A stretch of DNA of 31,773 nucleotides from Clostridia bacterium (GCA_017412025.1 JAFQOY010000067.1:1-31773); one strand, 5' to 3'. Shown: positions 16,924 to 25,578, numbered from the stretch's first letter. The notes: generated from the sequence alone by a model not told the origin. Numbers and translations are program-made.

Positions 16924-17805
16924 TTACTGCTTGAGCTTGGGGTCAAGCGCGTCGCGCAGGCCGTCGCCGAAGAGATTCAGCGAGAGGACGACGAGCACGA
17001 TCGAAACGCCGGGGCAGATGGTCAGCCAGGGCGCGATGTAGATGTAGGCGCGGCCTTCGCTGAGCATGGCGCCCCATTCCGGGGACGGCGGCTGCAGGCC
17101 AAGGCCCAGGAAGCTGAGGCCCGCAGCCGAGAGGATGGCAGAGGCTACGCCCAGCGTGGCCTGCACGATGATGGGCGCGAGGCAGTTGGGGATGATGTTG
17201 TGAAGAATGATGGCCGGCGTGCTGTCGCCGATGGCGACGGCGGCCTCGATGAATTCGCTGTCGCGGATGGAGAGCACCGCCGCGCGCACGATGCGCGCAA
17301 AGGACGGCATGCTCGAAAGGCCGACGGCGATCATGACGTTGATCAGGCTCGGGCCGAGGATGTTGACGATGGCGATGGCCAGCAGGATGCTGGGAATGGC
17401 CAGCAGCACGTCCATGATGCGCATGAGAATGTTGTCCACCTGGCCGCGGAAGTAGCCTGCGCATGCGCCGATGACGCCGCCGCCGATAGCGGAGAAGGCG
17501 ACGGCCACGAAGCCGACCAGCAGAGAGATGCGGCTGCCGTAGACGATGCGGGAGAAGACGCAGCGGCCGTACATGTCCGTGCCCAGCAGATAGTCCTTGC
17601 TCGGGCCGGACATGATGTTCATCCAGTCCTGCTCATCCGCAGGATGCGGCGCGATGAAGTCGGCAAAGATGGCCACGAGGATGAAGAACAGCAGTACGCA
17701 GCCGCCGACCAGGGCCATCTTGTTTTTCAGCAGGCCGTGCCATGCTTCAATGAACGGGTTTTTGGCCTTCGGATGCGCTGCAGCCGGATTTGCCTGTTTG
17801 CTCAT
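16924..17805 (-). CDS. oppC: Oligopeptide/dipeptide ABC transporter permease, OppC/DppC type
   Basis: The protein has 293 residues. The N-terminal OppC-like segment has a first membrane span (MALVGGCVLLFFILVAIFA). The motif GTDMYGRCVFSRIVYGSRIS is a hallmark of DppC/OppC, and at least five further hydrophobic spans follow. The ATPase-coupling (EAA) loop is EAAVAIGDSTPAIILHNIIPN. The C-terminus GDGLRDALDPKLKQ is typical. An ideal AAAGGAGGTG site precedes the ATG. It lies 15 bases after the oppB-type permease. Dipeptide versus longer peptide preference cannot be told from sequence. Confidence 0.95.
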   Translation of the reverse strand: MSKQANPAAAHPKAKNPFIEAWHGLLKNKMALVGGCVLLFFILVAIFADFIAPHPADEQDWMNIMSGPSKDYLLGTDMYGRCVFSRIVYGSRISLLVGFVAVAFSAIGGGVIGACAGYFRGQVDNILMRIMDVLLAIPSILLAIAIVNILGPSLINVMIAVGLSSMPSFARIVRAAVLSIRDSEFIEAAVAIGDSTPAIILHNIIPNCLAPIIVQATLGVASAILSAAGLSFLGLGLQPPSPEWGAMLSEGRAYIYIAPWLTICPGVSIVLVVLSLNLFGDGLRDALDPKLKQ

Positions 17806-17820
17806 GGGATGGCACCTCCT

Positions 17821-18750
17821 TTAAGATTTATACTGCGCTTTGACGCGCGGATCGACGTAGGCGTAGAGAATATCCACCAGCAGGTTGATGAACACGAAGA
17901 TGGAAGCCGTGAAGATGACGCCGCCCTGCACGACGGGGGTATCCTTTGCGCGGATGGAGTCGATCATCAGCCTGCCGACGCCCGGCCAGGAGAAGACGGT
18001 CTCCGTCAGGATCGCGCCGCCGAAGAGCAGGCCGATCTGAAGACCCACGACCGTGATGACCGGAATCAGCGCGTTCTTGAGCGCATGCTCGAGGATGACG
18101 ACGCGCTCGGTGAGACCCTTGGCGCGCGCGGTGCGGATGTAATCCATGTTGAGCACTTCCAGCATCGAGGAGCGCGTCATGCGGCAGAAGACCGCTGCGC
18201 TCTGCGCGCCCAGCGCGATGGAGGGCAGGACGAGGTGCAGGATGGAACCCGTACCGGAGACGGGCAGCCACTGCAGATTGACCGAGAAGACGAGGATGAG
18301 CATGATGCTCAGCCAGAAATTCGGCGTGGAGAAGCCGATGAGCGCGAGCACAGTCGCGATGCGGTCAAAGATGGAATACTGCTTGGTGGCGGAGATGATG
18401 CCCATCGGGATGCCGATGATCAGCGCGACGACGATCGCAGCAAACGTGAGCTGCGCCGTATAGGGCAGCGCTTCAAGCAGCTTGGTCAGCACGGGCAGGT
18501 TATCCTTGTAGGACGTGCCGAAATCGAGCGTGAACATGCCCAGCAGGAAGCGGAAGAACTGCACGATCAGCGGGTCGTTGAGGCCCATTTCCTCGCGCAG
18601 GTTGGCGATGTCCTCGGGCGCAGCCTGCGTACCGAGGATGATCATGGCCGGATCGCCCGGGGAGAGCTGCATGAGCGTAAAGACGATGAGCGATACGCCG
18701 ATGAGCACGGGGATCAGCATGAGCAGACGCTTGCCGATGAATTTAAGCAT
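17821..18750 (-). CDS. oppB: Oligopeptide/dipeptide ABC transporter permease, OppB/DppB type
   Basis: The protein has 309 residues. It starts with the family's LKFIGKRLLMLIPVLIGVSLIVF span and LSPGDPAMIILG. It has six predicted membrane spans, the EAA coupling loop RTARAKGLTERVVILEHALKNA, and the ending INLLVDILYAYVDPRVK. The ATG follows a GGAAGG site. It is separated from the upstream binding-protein gene by 129 bases that carry a strong hairpin, which may set the lower level of permease relative to binding protein. Confidence 0.95.
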   Translation of the reverse strand: MLKFIGKRLLMLIPVLIGVSLIVFTLMQLSPGDPAMIILGTQAAPEDIANLREEMGLNDPLIVQFFRFLLGMFTLDFGTSYKDNLPVLTKLLEALPYTAQLTFAAIVVALIIGIPMGIISATKQYSIFDRIATVLALIGFSTPNFWLSIMLILVFSVNLQWLPVSGTGSILHLVLPSIALGAQSAAVFCRMTRSSMLEVLNMDYIRTARAKGLTERVVILEHALKNALIPVITVVGLQIGLLFGGAILTETVFSWPGVGRLMIDSIRAKDTPVVQGGVIFTASIFVFINLLVDILYAYVDPRVKAQYKS

Positions 18751-18822
18751 GGAATATCAGACCTTCCGTAGTCAGAGATGGGGGTATATGCAAGGGAAAA
18801 GGGGATAGGGGATATAGAAGAG

Positions 18823-18853
18823 GGGCGCAGACCCTCGTGGAGCGTCTGCGCCC
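18823..18853 (-). ncRNA. Strong intercistronic hairpin between binding-protein and permease genes
   Basis: GGGCGCAGAC (18823-18832) and GTCTGCGCCC (18844-18853) are perfect 10-bp arms around an 11-base loop. A smaller CGGCC/GGCCG hairpin (18856-18868) adjoins it. The minus-strand bases after it are pyrimidine-rich without a clean T-run. Such structures commonly protect the 3' end of the abundant binding-protein message or cause partial termination. Confidence 0.6.
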
Positions 18854-18879
18854 GACGGCCACAGGCCGAAACAGATTGC

Positions 18880-20388
18880 TTAGTTGAAATAGACCGTGGA
18901 CAGATCAAAGAACGTGGTGCTGGAGGGAACGAAGCCCTGAACGTTCTCGCGCAGACCAAGATTGTACAGCTCCGCAGCCAGGAAGTCCCAGCCGGCGTCG
19001 TCGTAGATGATCTGGCAGGCGTCCTGATAGAGCTTGGTGCGGGCAGCCTGGTCAAATTCCGCGCGGCCGGCGTCCAGCAGCTCGTCAACCTTCTCGTTCT
19101 TGTAGAAGGAACGGTTGCCCTGAGAGCCCCAGGCGGAGGAGTGGAAGTTGGCGTACAGGCCGTTGTCCGCATCGGCGGTAACAGTGGTCCAGCCCATGAT
19201 GAACAGCGGCAGACCCTCGGCGGTCTTCTGCAGGTAGGTGCCCCACTCGATGACCTGGATATCGACGTTCACGCCGATGTCCTTGAGCTGCGCCTGCAGG
19301 ACGACGGCCAGCTTGTTGTCAATCTCCTTGTCGGAGATGTAGAGCGTGGTGGTGAAGCCGTCCGGATAGCCGGCCTCGGCGAGGAGCTCCTTCGCCTTGG
19401 CGACGTTGTACTCGTACGGAACGAGCGTGTCGTTGAAGCCGTTGATGTTCTTGGGCAGCGGGCCGGAGAGCGGCTCGGCGCAGTTGGAGTAAGCGACCTT
19501 CACGATGGCGTCCTTGTTGGTGGCATAGTTGATCGCCTGGCGGACGCGGGCGTCGTTGAACGGCGCGATGCGCTGGTCAAAGGACAGATACTTGATGGTG
19601 AAGGTGCTGAACTGCTCGAGCTTGATGCCGGTACCCGGCACCATGAACATCGGGACGAACTGGGAGCCGATGTTCAGCGCGATGTCAACGCCGCCGGTCT
19701 GCAGCTCGGCGATCATGGTCGCGCCTTCCGGAATGATGCGGATGACAAGGTTCTCGACCTTGGCCTTCTCGCCGAAGTACTCGTCGTTGCGCACGAGGCG
19801 GATTTCCTGATTCTTCTTCCAGGAGACGAACTTGTACGCGCCGGTGCCCACCGGGCTGGTGGCGTAGCTGTCGCCGGCCTCGGTGACGGCCTTCTCGCTC
19901 AGGATGCCCATATCGACGTGGGTCAGGTTGTAGAGCAGGGAGGCGCACTTTTCCTTGGTGATGATCTGGACGGTGTAATCGTCGATAACCTTGACCTCAG
20001 AGACGGTGCTGAGCATGAACGCGGCCGGAGCGGCGGTCTCCGGGTTGATGTGGCGCTCGATGGTGAACTTGACGTCGGACGCCTTGAGCTCTTCGCCGTT
20101 GTGGAACTTGACGCCCTGGCGGAGCTTGAACTCGGTGGTGAAGTCGTCGATCTGGGTCCACTCGGTGGCCAGACCCGGCTCGATGGTCATCTCATTGCTG
20201 AGCTTGACCAGCGTATCGTAGATCTGGAACATCGGCAGCGCGGAAGCGGCGTCGTTGGTGCGGTGCGGATCCAGGGAAACCGCGTCCAGCGGATTGCCGA
20301 CAATCAGCGTGTCGCCGGCGGCGAAGGCAACGCTGAGGCTGAACACGAGGCTCAGAACCAGCGCCAGAGCAGCGAGTACCTTTTTCAT
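18880..20388 (-). CDS. Family-5 peptide-binding protein of the ABC importer
   Basis: The protein has 502 residues. A signal peptide (MKKVLAALALVLSLVFSLSVAFA) is followed by AGDTLIVGN. There is no lipobox cysteine, so cleavage by signal peptidase I is predicted. That is unusual for a Gram-positive binding protein, which normally needs a lipid anchor. The SBP_bac_5 pattern is clear: SLDPHRTND, YDTLVKLSNE, LATEWTQID, FKLRQGVKFHNGEELKASDV, PVGTGAYKFVSW, VRQAINYATNKDAIV, LLAEAGYPDGF. It captures peptides outside the membrane for OppB/C. It lies 66 bases after the M42 peptidase gene, with AGGGGGAT before the ATG. Confidence 0.93.
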   Translation of the reverse strand: MKKVLAALALVLSLVFSLSVAFAAGDTLIVGNPLDAVSLDPHRTNDAASALPMFQIYDTLVKLSNEMTIEPGLATEWTQIDDFTTEFKLRQGVKFHNGEELKASDVKFTIERHINPETAAPAAFMLSTVSEVKVIDDYTVQIITKEKCASLLYNLTHVDMGILSEKAVTEAGDSYATSPVGTGAYKFVSWKKNQEIRLVRNDEYFGEKAKVENLVIRIIPEGATMIAELQTGGVDIALNIGSQFVPMFMVPGTGIKLEQFSTFTIKYLSFDQRIAPFNDARVRQAINYATNKDAIVKVAYSNCAEPLSGPLPKNINGFNDTLVPYEYNVAKAKELLAEAGYPDGFTTTLYISDKEIDNKLAVVLQAQLKDIGVNVDIQVIEWGTYLQKTAEGLPLFIMGWTTVTADADNGLYANFHSSAWGSQGNRSFYKNEKVDELLDAGRAEFDQAARTKLYQDACQIIYDDAGWDFLAAELYNLGLRENVQGFVPSSTTFFDLSTVYFN

Positions 20389-20424
20389 GAAAGTATCCCC
20401 CTTTTGGTTTGGATGATATGCTCA

Positions 20425-20440
20425 GCCGGATTGCTCCGGC
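20425..20440 (-). ncRNA. Small hairpin between the peptidase and binding-protein genes
   Basis: GCCGG (20425-20429) pairs with CCGGC (20436-20440) around a six-base loop. There is no T-run, so it is unlikely to stop transcription fully. It may mark a processing site inside the operon. Confidence 0.35.
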
Positions 20441-20454
20441 GAAACGACGGAGAA

Positions 20455-21516
20455 TCAGGCGAGGAAAGCGAATTCCTCTTTGGTACGCATGGCGAGGATG
20501 AACGCGGCGAGCAGGTCGTACGTCGCCTGCAGGTCGCCAAGGTCGAGTACCTCGACCGGACAGTGCGCGTAGCGGGAAGGGATGGAGAGCACGCTGGTGG
20601 GCACGCCCGCCTTTTCCTTGTGCATCTCGCCTGCGTCCGTGCCGATGCCGCAGAAGACCTCGATCTGATACGGAATGGCGTTCTCCTCGGCGAGGGCGAC
20701 GAGCTTCCTGCGCACGGCGACGCTGGCGAGCAGGCTGTGATCCATCGCCTTGACGCCTACGCCCCGGCCAAGGCCGATGCAGTCGTCCATCATCGCCTCG
20801 AACGTATCCGAGCAGGCGGTGGTATCGATGGCGAGGGCGACGTCGGCCGTGATCTGCTGGGAGGCCACGCGCGCGCCGCGCAGGCCAAGCTCCTCCTGGG
20901 TGGAGAAGACGCCGTACACCGTGCCATGCACCTTGGAAAAGTCGATATCCTCAAGGCACTTGCAGAGCACCGCGCAGCCGGCACGGTCGTCAAAGCCATG
21001 GCCCATCACGCGGTTTTCGCCGAACTCCTCATACGGTGTATACCATGTGATCGGGTCGGCGACGCGGATGCCCAGACGCGCGACGCCTTCCGCGTCCTTC
21101 GCGCCGACGTCGATGTACATCTCGCTGTGCTTGCGCACCAGCTGCGGATTGTCAAAGCGCAGCATATGGCAGGAGATGCAGCCGATCACGCCGTGACGGA
21201 GCGTGCCGTCCTGCGTTTTGATGACAACGCGTTCATTCAGCAGAATGCGGTCGTCGTGACCGCCGACCTTTTCAAACCGGATCAGACCGTTCTTTTCAAT
21301 CTTCTTGACGATGAAGCCGACCTCGTCCGCGTGGGCGGAGAGCATCAGCGTCGGGCCGGGATGAGCGCCCTGCATCTTCACGATGACATTGCCAAGACCG
21401 TCGACCCAGATATCGTCGGCTCTGCTCTTCAGGCGGTTATACAGATAGCGCGCAACGTCGTGCTCAAAGCCGCAGGGGCCATGGAGCGAGACGAGATCTT
21501 TCAGCAGACTGCGCAT
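20455..21516 (-). CDS. M42-family metallo-aminopeptidase
   Basis: The protein has 353 residues from ATG 21516, chosen over the GTG at 21525 because that GTG is part of the GAGGTG ribosome binding site. The co-catalytic metal residues of M42 enzymes (glutamyl aminopeptidase/endoglucanase-M-like, TET aminopeptidases) are visible: SAHADEVGFIV (His, Asp), GHGFDDRAGCAVL (bridging Asp), STQEELGLRGA (catalytic and metal Glu), AIDTTAC (Asp), and SRYAHCPVEV (His). It is a cytoplasmic enzyme that removes N-terminal residues from peptides. It leads the operon that encodes a peptide importer, so trimming of imported peptides is a strong inference. Confidence 0.93.
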   Translation of the reverse strand: MRSLLKDLVSLHGPCGFEHDVARYLYNRLKSRADDIWVDGLGNVIVKMQGAHPGPTLMLSAHADEVGFIVKKIEKNGLIRFEKVGGHDDRILLNERVVIKTQDGTLRHGVIGCISCHMLRFDNPQLVRKHSEMYIDVGAKDAEGVARLGIRVADPITWYTPYEEFGENRVMGHGFDDRAGCAVLCKCLEDIDFSKVHGTVYGVFSTQEELGLRGARVASQQITADVALAIDTTACSDTFEAMMDDCIGLGRGVGVKAMDHSLLASVAVRRKLVALAEENAIPYQIEVFCGIGTDAGEMHKEKAGVPTSVLSIPSRYAHCPVEVLDLGDLQATYDLLAAFILAMRTKEEFAFLA

Positions 21517-21591
21517 GGCAGGCACCTCGCTTTATTCGGATGGGTTGAAGTAAATATGCCGGTAAAATGAATAAAACTGCAGAATATATAC

Positions 21592-21621
21592 ATTATACGC
21601 TATGCCGTAAAGCACTGTCAA
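21592..21621 (-). promoter_or_regulatory. Consensus sigma-A promoter of the peptidase-opp operon
   Basis: On the minus strand, a perfect TTGACA (complement 21616-21621), an 18-bp spacer and a perfect TATAAT (complement 21592-21597) lie about 75 bases before the peptidase ATG. It sits immediately after bioY. Confidence 0.85.
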
Positions 21622-21627
21622 GCAAAT

Positions 21628-22170
21628 CTAGGCCGAAAGGCCGAGGAAGGACAGCGGTTTATGCAGGCGCAGGGCAATGGAGGATGCAAAAACGGCCTTG
21701 AGCACGTCGCCGGGAACGAACGGAATGACGCATGCGGACAGGGCTTGAAGCAGACCTGTGCCGGAGAGGAGCATGAACCATGCCGCGCCCAGCGCGTAGC
21801 ACAGCGCGGCGCCGGCGGCCATGGCGGCGAGCAGGCTGCGGCGCGTGAAGCCCAGCCTGCGGATGAGCGCGCTTTCAAGCGGGGCGCAGAGGACATAGCC
21901 GAACAGAAACCCGCCCGTCGGTCCGAAGAGCACGGAAGGGCCGGAGAGAAAGCCGGCAAACACGGGAACGCCGCATGCGCCAAGAAACAGATAGGCGGCG
22001 AGCGCGCAGGCGCTCCAGGCGGGAGAGAGAAGAGCGCCGCACAGATGAACGCCGAGCAGAGAAAGGCTGGCGGGAATGGGCGGAACGGGCAGCTGAATCT
22101 GGGAGAGAATCGCCGTGAGCGCACACAGCAGCGCCGACAGGACGAGATAAACGGTGGTTTTGTTTCGCAT
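21628..22170 (-). CDS. bioY: Biotin transporter substrate-binding subunit BioY
   Basis: The protein has 180 residues and about six hydrophobic spans. Family marks are LSQIQLPVPPIPASLSLLGVHL near the N-terminus, SGPSVLFGPTGGFLFGY (the conserved GPTGG signature) and the C-terminal VPGDVLKAVFASSIAL. BioY is the S component that captures biotin and works with the shared energy-coupling module (EcfA, EcfA', EcfT), which is not in this window. No biotin synthesis genes are nearby, so reliance on uptake is possible but unproven. AAGGAGAT precedes the ATG. Confidence 0.94.
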   Translation of the reverse strand: MRNKTTVYLVLSALLCALTAILSQIQLPVPPIPASLSLLGVHLCGALLSPAWSACALAAYLFLGACGVPVFAGFLSGPSVLFGPTGGFLFGYVLCAPLESALIRRLGFTRRSLLAAMAAGAALCYALGAAWFMLLSGTGLLQALSACVIPFVPGDVLKAVFASSIALRLHKPLSFLGLSA

Positions 22171-22236
22171 GGAATCTCCTTAAACACATGAAATGCGCGG
22201 AGCGCAGCGTATGGGCGCGCACAGAAAGCTGGTTTC

Positions 22237-22265
22237 AGTCTACTACGGACGGGGAGAGGTGTCAA
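22237..22265 (-). promoter_or_regulatory. Sigma-A promoter of bioY
   Basis: On the minus strand, a perfect TTGACA (complement 22260-22265), a 17-bp spacer and TAGACT (complement 22237-22242, four of six) give a leader of about 60 bases. No clear BirA-type palindrome was recognised. Confidence 0.65.
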
Positions 22266-22313
22266 CCGGCGCAGGAGGATCGTGCCGATATGTGCACGCT
22301 GTATGGATTTTCC

Positions 22314-22342
22314 TTGAGTTTTCGCCGTGCATCTGTTAGAAT
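22314..22342 (+). promoter_or_regulatory. Sigma-A promoter of argS
   Basis: TTGAGT (22314-22319), a 17-bp spacer and TAGAAT (22337-22342) lie about 50 bases before the argS start. They are back to back with the bioY promoter. No T-box leader is present in the short 5' region. Confidence 0.65.
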
Positions 22343-22398
22343 AAAATGTACGTTTATCACCCATATTTTCTGCATAATGAAAGAGGAGAGAAACCTTT

Positions 22399-24114
22399 AT
22401 GGATATGAAGCAGATCATCGCCGGGCGCATTGCGGAATCGGCGGACAAGTGTTTTGAAAACTGCTGCCTTTCCTGCAGCGACATTGCTGCGATGCTGGAG
22501 ATGCCGCCGGATAAGAAGCTGGGCGATTATGCGCTGCCGTGCTTCCGCCTGGCCAAGACGCTGCGCAAGGGCCCGCCGATGATCGCCGCCGCGCTGGCGG
22601 AGAAGATCGGCTGTGAGGAGATCGATCACGTCGAGGTGGTCGGCGGCTATATGAACGTGTTCCTCAGCCGCAGCTGCCTGGCGAAGAACATTGTGGAGGC
22701 TGTGCGCAGCAATCCGGGCCGCTGGGGTTCCAGCAGCGTGGGCGAGGGGAAGACGGTCTGCCTTGACTATTCCTCCATCAATATCGCCAAGCGCTTCCAC
22801 ATCGGCCATCTCTCTACGACCATGATCGGCCACAGCCTCAAGCGCATTTATGATTTCAACGGCTACAGGACCGTGGGCATCAATCATCTGGGCGACTGGG
22901 GCACGCAGTTTGGCAAGATGATCTGCGCTTACAAGAAGTGGGGCAATCACGACGAGGTGGAGGCCGGCGGCGTTCAGGCGATGGTGGATCTGTATGTCCG
23001 CTTCCACAAGGAGGCGGAGAGCGATCCTTCCCTTGAGGATGAGGGGCGCGCCTGGTTCAAGAAGATCGAGGACGGCGACGAGGAGGCCATGGCGATCTTC
23101 TCCTGGTTTAAGGAGGTTACGCTCAAGGATACCCAGCGCGTGTACGATCTGCTGGGCGTGAGCTTTGATTCCTACAACGGCGAGGCCTTCTACAACGACA
23201 AGATGGATCCGGTCGTCGCCGAGCTGCGCGAAAAGGGCCTGCTGGTGGAGAGCCAGGGCGCGCAGGTTGTCCAGCTGGACGATTATGGCATGCCGCCGGC
23301 GCTCGTGCTGCGCTCGGACGGCGCGACGCTCTACATCACCCGCGATCTGGCGGCTGCATTCTACCGCCATAACGAATACAAATTTGACAAGTGTCTCTAC
23401 GTCGTCGCCTATCAGCAGAACCTGCACTTCAAGCAGCTCTTCAAGATTCTGGATCTGATGGGCCATGAGTGGCACAAGGGTATGGAGCACGTCTCCTTCG
23501 GCATGGTCTCCTACGAGGGCCGTGCGCTCTCCACGCGCGAGGGCTACGTCGTCTACCTGGAGGATCTGCTGAACAAGGCGATTGAAAAGGCGAGGGAGAT
23601 CATCGATACGAAGTCCCCGAACCTGCCCAACAAGGACGAGGTTGCGCGTCAGATCGGTGTGGGCGCGGTGGTGTACTTCGATCTGCACAACGAGCGCATC
23701 AAGGACATCGACTTCCGCTGGGACCGTGCGCTGAGCTTTGAGGGTGAGACCGGCCCGTATGTGCAGTACACGCATGCGCGCTGCTGTTCCGTGCTGCGCA
23801 AGGCGGAGGCGTTTGCGGGCGCTGTGCCCAACTACGACGTGCTCTGCGACGACGAGGCGCTGGACGTGCTGATGCTGCTCTCCCGCTTCCCGGAGGTCGT
23901 GCGCAAGGCGATGGATGCGAACGAGCCGTCCCTGATTACGCGTCATACGACGTCTCTGGCGCAGGCGTACAACAAGTATTACTTTGAGCACCGCATCATG
24001 GACGAGAATGACCCGGCGGGTACCGCTGCGCGCGTCAATCTGACGGACGCCGTGCGCGACGTGATCAAGACCGGCCTTTATCTCATCGGCGTGGAAGCGC
24101 CGGAGAGGATGTAA
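22399..24114 (+). CDS. argS: Arginyl-tRNA synthetase
   Basis: The protein has 571 residues. It charges tRNA-Arg in the cytoplasm. The N-terminal Add-1 domain has KKLGDYALPCFRLAKTLRKGP. The class I catalytic signature is SINIAKRFHIGHLSTTMIGHSL (HIGH), followed by GYRTVGINHLGDWGTQFGKMI. The KMSKS counterpart is degenerate as GRALSTREGYVVYLEDLL, which is normal for this enzyme. The anticodon-binding C-terminus ends with the typical LIGVEAPERM. GAGGAGAG precedes the ATG. It has its own promoter. Confidence 0.97.
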   Translation: MDMKQIIAGRIAESADKCFENCCLSCSDIAAMLEMPPDKKLGDYALPCFRLAKTLRKGPPMIAAALAEKIGCEEIDHVEVVGGYMNVFLSRSCLAKNIVEAVRSNPGRWGSSSVGEGKTVCLDYSSINIAKRFHIGHLSTTMIGHSLKRIYDFNGYRTVGINHLGDWGTQFGKMICAYKKWGNHDEVEAGGVQAMVDLYVRFHKEAESDPSLEDEGRAWFKKIEDGDEEAMAIFSWFKEVTLKDTQRVYDLLGVSFDSYNGEAFYNDKMDPVVAELREKGLLVESQGAQVVQLDDYGMPPALVLRSDGATLYITRDLAAAFYRHNEYKFDKCLYVVAYQQNLHFKQLFKILDLMGHEWHKGMEHVSFGMVSYEGRALSTREGYVVYLEDLLNKAIEKAREIIDTKSPNLPNKDEVARQIGVGAVVYFDLHNERIKDIDFRWDRALSFEGETGPYVQYTHARCCSVLRKAEAFAGAVPNYDVLCDDEALDVLMLLSRFPEVVRKAMDANEPSLITRHTTSLAQAYNKYYFEHRIMDENDPAGTAARVNLTDAVRDVIKTGLYLIGVEAPERM

Positions 24115-24136
24115 CCAAAGAAACAATTGCAAGGCG

Positions 24137-24216
24137 GCAGGGGGGAGGGGCAGAAACCCTCCCCGGCAGACGAAATACGTGCAGCGCGTAGGGGCGGGGC
24201 TCTGCTCCGCCCGGAA
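24137..24216 (+). ncRNA. Two G/C-rich hairpins between argS and the ATPase gene
   Basis: GGGGAGGG pairs with CCCTCCCC (about 24144-24165), and a second stem (GGGCGG with CCGCCC) lies at about 24192-24212. Neither is followed by a T-run. The second resembles the dispersed GTAGGGGCGGGG-type intergenic repeats I recall from other GC-rich Clostridia. A copy search is needed to call it a repeat family. Confidence 0.45.
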
Positions 24217-24246
24217 ACGACACGCATAAGAAAAGGAGCGGCGGCG

Positions 24247-25536
24247 ATGGATATTCATGAGCTTCGCGAACTGATGCTGGACATTGAGTGCATGACCGTG
24301 CTGCGCCATGTGATGGATATGCCTGCGATGGCGGCGCTTTACCGGCTTGTGTGCGACTGTGCAAACGACGGCACATCCGAACACGAACTGACCTACGCCT
24401 ACTGCGAAGTGTACAATGCATGGCTTTCCTCCGTCTCCGGCGGACGCGGCGGCTTTGCGCGCACGGCGCTGGAGGCGGTGCTCTTTGAGGAGAGCGCGGT
24501 GGCGGCCATGTGCGCGCGTACGGATGCGAGCCGTCTGCCCTACAGCGTGATGAATGCGCTCGGGCACGATCTCGAGGTGCTGGGCAGGCTGACGAATATC
24601 GATCCGGCCATGTTTATGCTTCTTTGCGAGCGTGCAGGCATGTCCGGCAAGATGGCGGCGCGCCTGCCGATGTGGGAGCCGGCGCTGGGCGGCGGCGTGG
24701 AAGATCCGCGGATGGACCTGTCGATGCTCTCACGCGAGGGCGCCAGGCGCGTCGCGGCATTCTACCGTCTGCATGGCACGGGGCTGTTTGCGCGCTGCCC
24801 GGGCTGCACATGGGTGGGCGTGAGCGAGCGCTATCCGCTGGGCCTGCGCGGCATCTTAAAGCCGGATCCGATCCGGCTGGAGGATATGGTGCTCTATGAG
24901 AAGGAACGCGGCACGCTGATTGAAAACACGAAAAAGCTGCTTGCGGGCAAGCAGGCGTGCAACATCCTGCTCTATGGCGACAAGGGAACGGGAAAGAGCG
25001 CGACGGTCAAGGCGCTGCTTTCCAGCATGTGGCTGGAGGGGCTGCGCATTGTCGAGGTGCCGCTGGCGCATCTGACGAACCTGCCGACGATCTTCTCCAT
25101 CCTGCGCGATCAGCCGGGCAAGTTCATCGTCTTTGTCGACGATCTGGCCTTCGGCGATTCCTGTCCGGAATACACGGCGCTCAAGACGGTGCTGGAAGGC
25201 GGGCTGGAAGCCAGGCCGGCGAATGTCGTCGTCTATGCGACGAGCAACCGCCGCAATATCGTGCGCCAGCGCTTCTCCGAGCGGCAGGATGACGTCAACG
25301 AGCGCGATACGCTGGAGGAAAAGTTCTCCCTGGCGGATCGGTTTGATCTGCGCCTGACGTTCAAGAGCCCGACGCAGGACGAGTATTTTACCATCTGTCA
25401 GGAGCTGCTGAATGCCCGCGGCGTTGAATACGACTGGGAGGAACTGATGCCCAGGGCGCGGGCCTGGACGGTCAGCCACAATGGCTGTTCGCCGCGCATC
25501 GCCAGGCAGTTTGTGGATTATATTGCGGAAAACTGA
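24247..25536 (+). CDS. DUF815-type AAA ATPase
   Basis: The protein has 429 residues from ATG 24247, chosen because AAAAGGAG lies just upstream and because the longer frame runs through the intergenic hairpins. The N-terminal half (about 1-215) is helical and unassigned. The C-terminal ATPase has Walker A YGDKGTGKSATVKALL (243-258), Walker B FIVFVDDLAF (about 293-302), sensor-1 VVVYATSNRRNIV and the conserved ERDTLEEKFSLADRFDLRLTF and NGCSPRIARQFVDYI motifs of DUF815. Its cellular role is not established. It may be co-transcribed with argS, as no clear terminator separates them. Confidence 0.85.
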   Translation: MDIHELRELMLDIECMTVLRHVMDMPAMAALYRLVCDCANDGTSEHELTYAYCEVYNAWLSSVSGGRGGFARTALEAVLFEESAVAAMCARTDASRLPYSVMNALGHDLEVLGRLTNIDPAMFMLLCERAGMSGKMAARLPMWEPALGGGVEDPRMDLSMLSREGARRVAAFYRLHGTGLFARCPGCTWVGVSERYPLGLRGILKPDPIRLEDMVLYEKERGTLIENTKKLLAGKQACNILLYGDKGTGKSATVKALLSSMWLEGLRIVEVPLAHLTNLPTIFSILRDQPGKFIVFVDDLAFGDSCPEYTALKTVLEGGLEARPANVVVYATSNRRNIVRQRFSERQDDVNERDTLEEKFSLADRFDLRLTFKSPTQDEYFTICQELLNARGVEYDWEELMPRARAWTVSHNGCSPRIARQFVDYIAEN

Positions 25537-25552
25537 GGAAAATGAAAAAGAG

Positions 25553-25578
25553 GACGCCGGATGAAAAATGCCGGCGTC
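25553..25578 (+). terminator. Terminator after the DUF815 ATPase gene
   Basis: GACGCCGG (25553-25560) pairs perfectly with CCGGCGTC (25571-25578), followed by TGTTCTTTTG. It is a moderate Rho-independent terminator 17 bases after the stop codon. Confidence 0.75.

Noticed and set aside
18778..21570. 930-residue open frame antisense to the binding protein and M42 peptidase
   Set aside because: It crosses two well-supported genes and their spacer; no motif and no ribosome binding site of note.
22357..24567. 736-residue open frame antisense to argS
   Set aside because: Antisense artefact across argS and the next gene.
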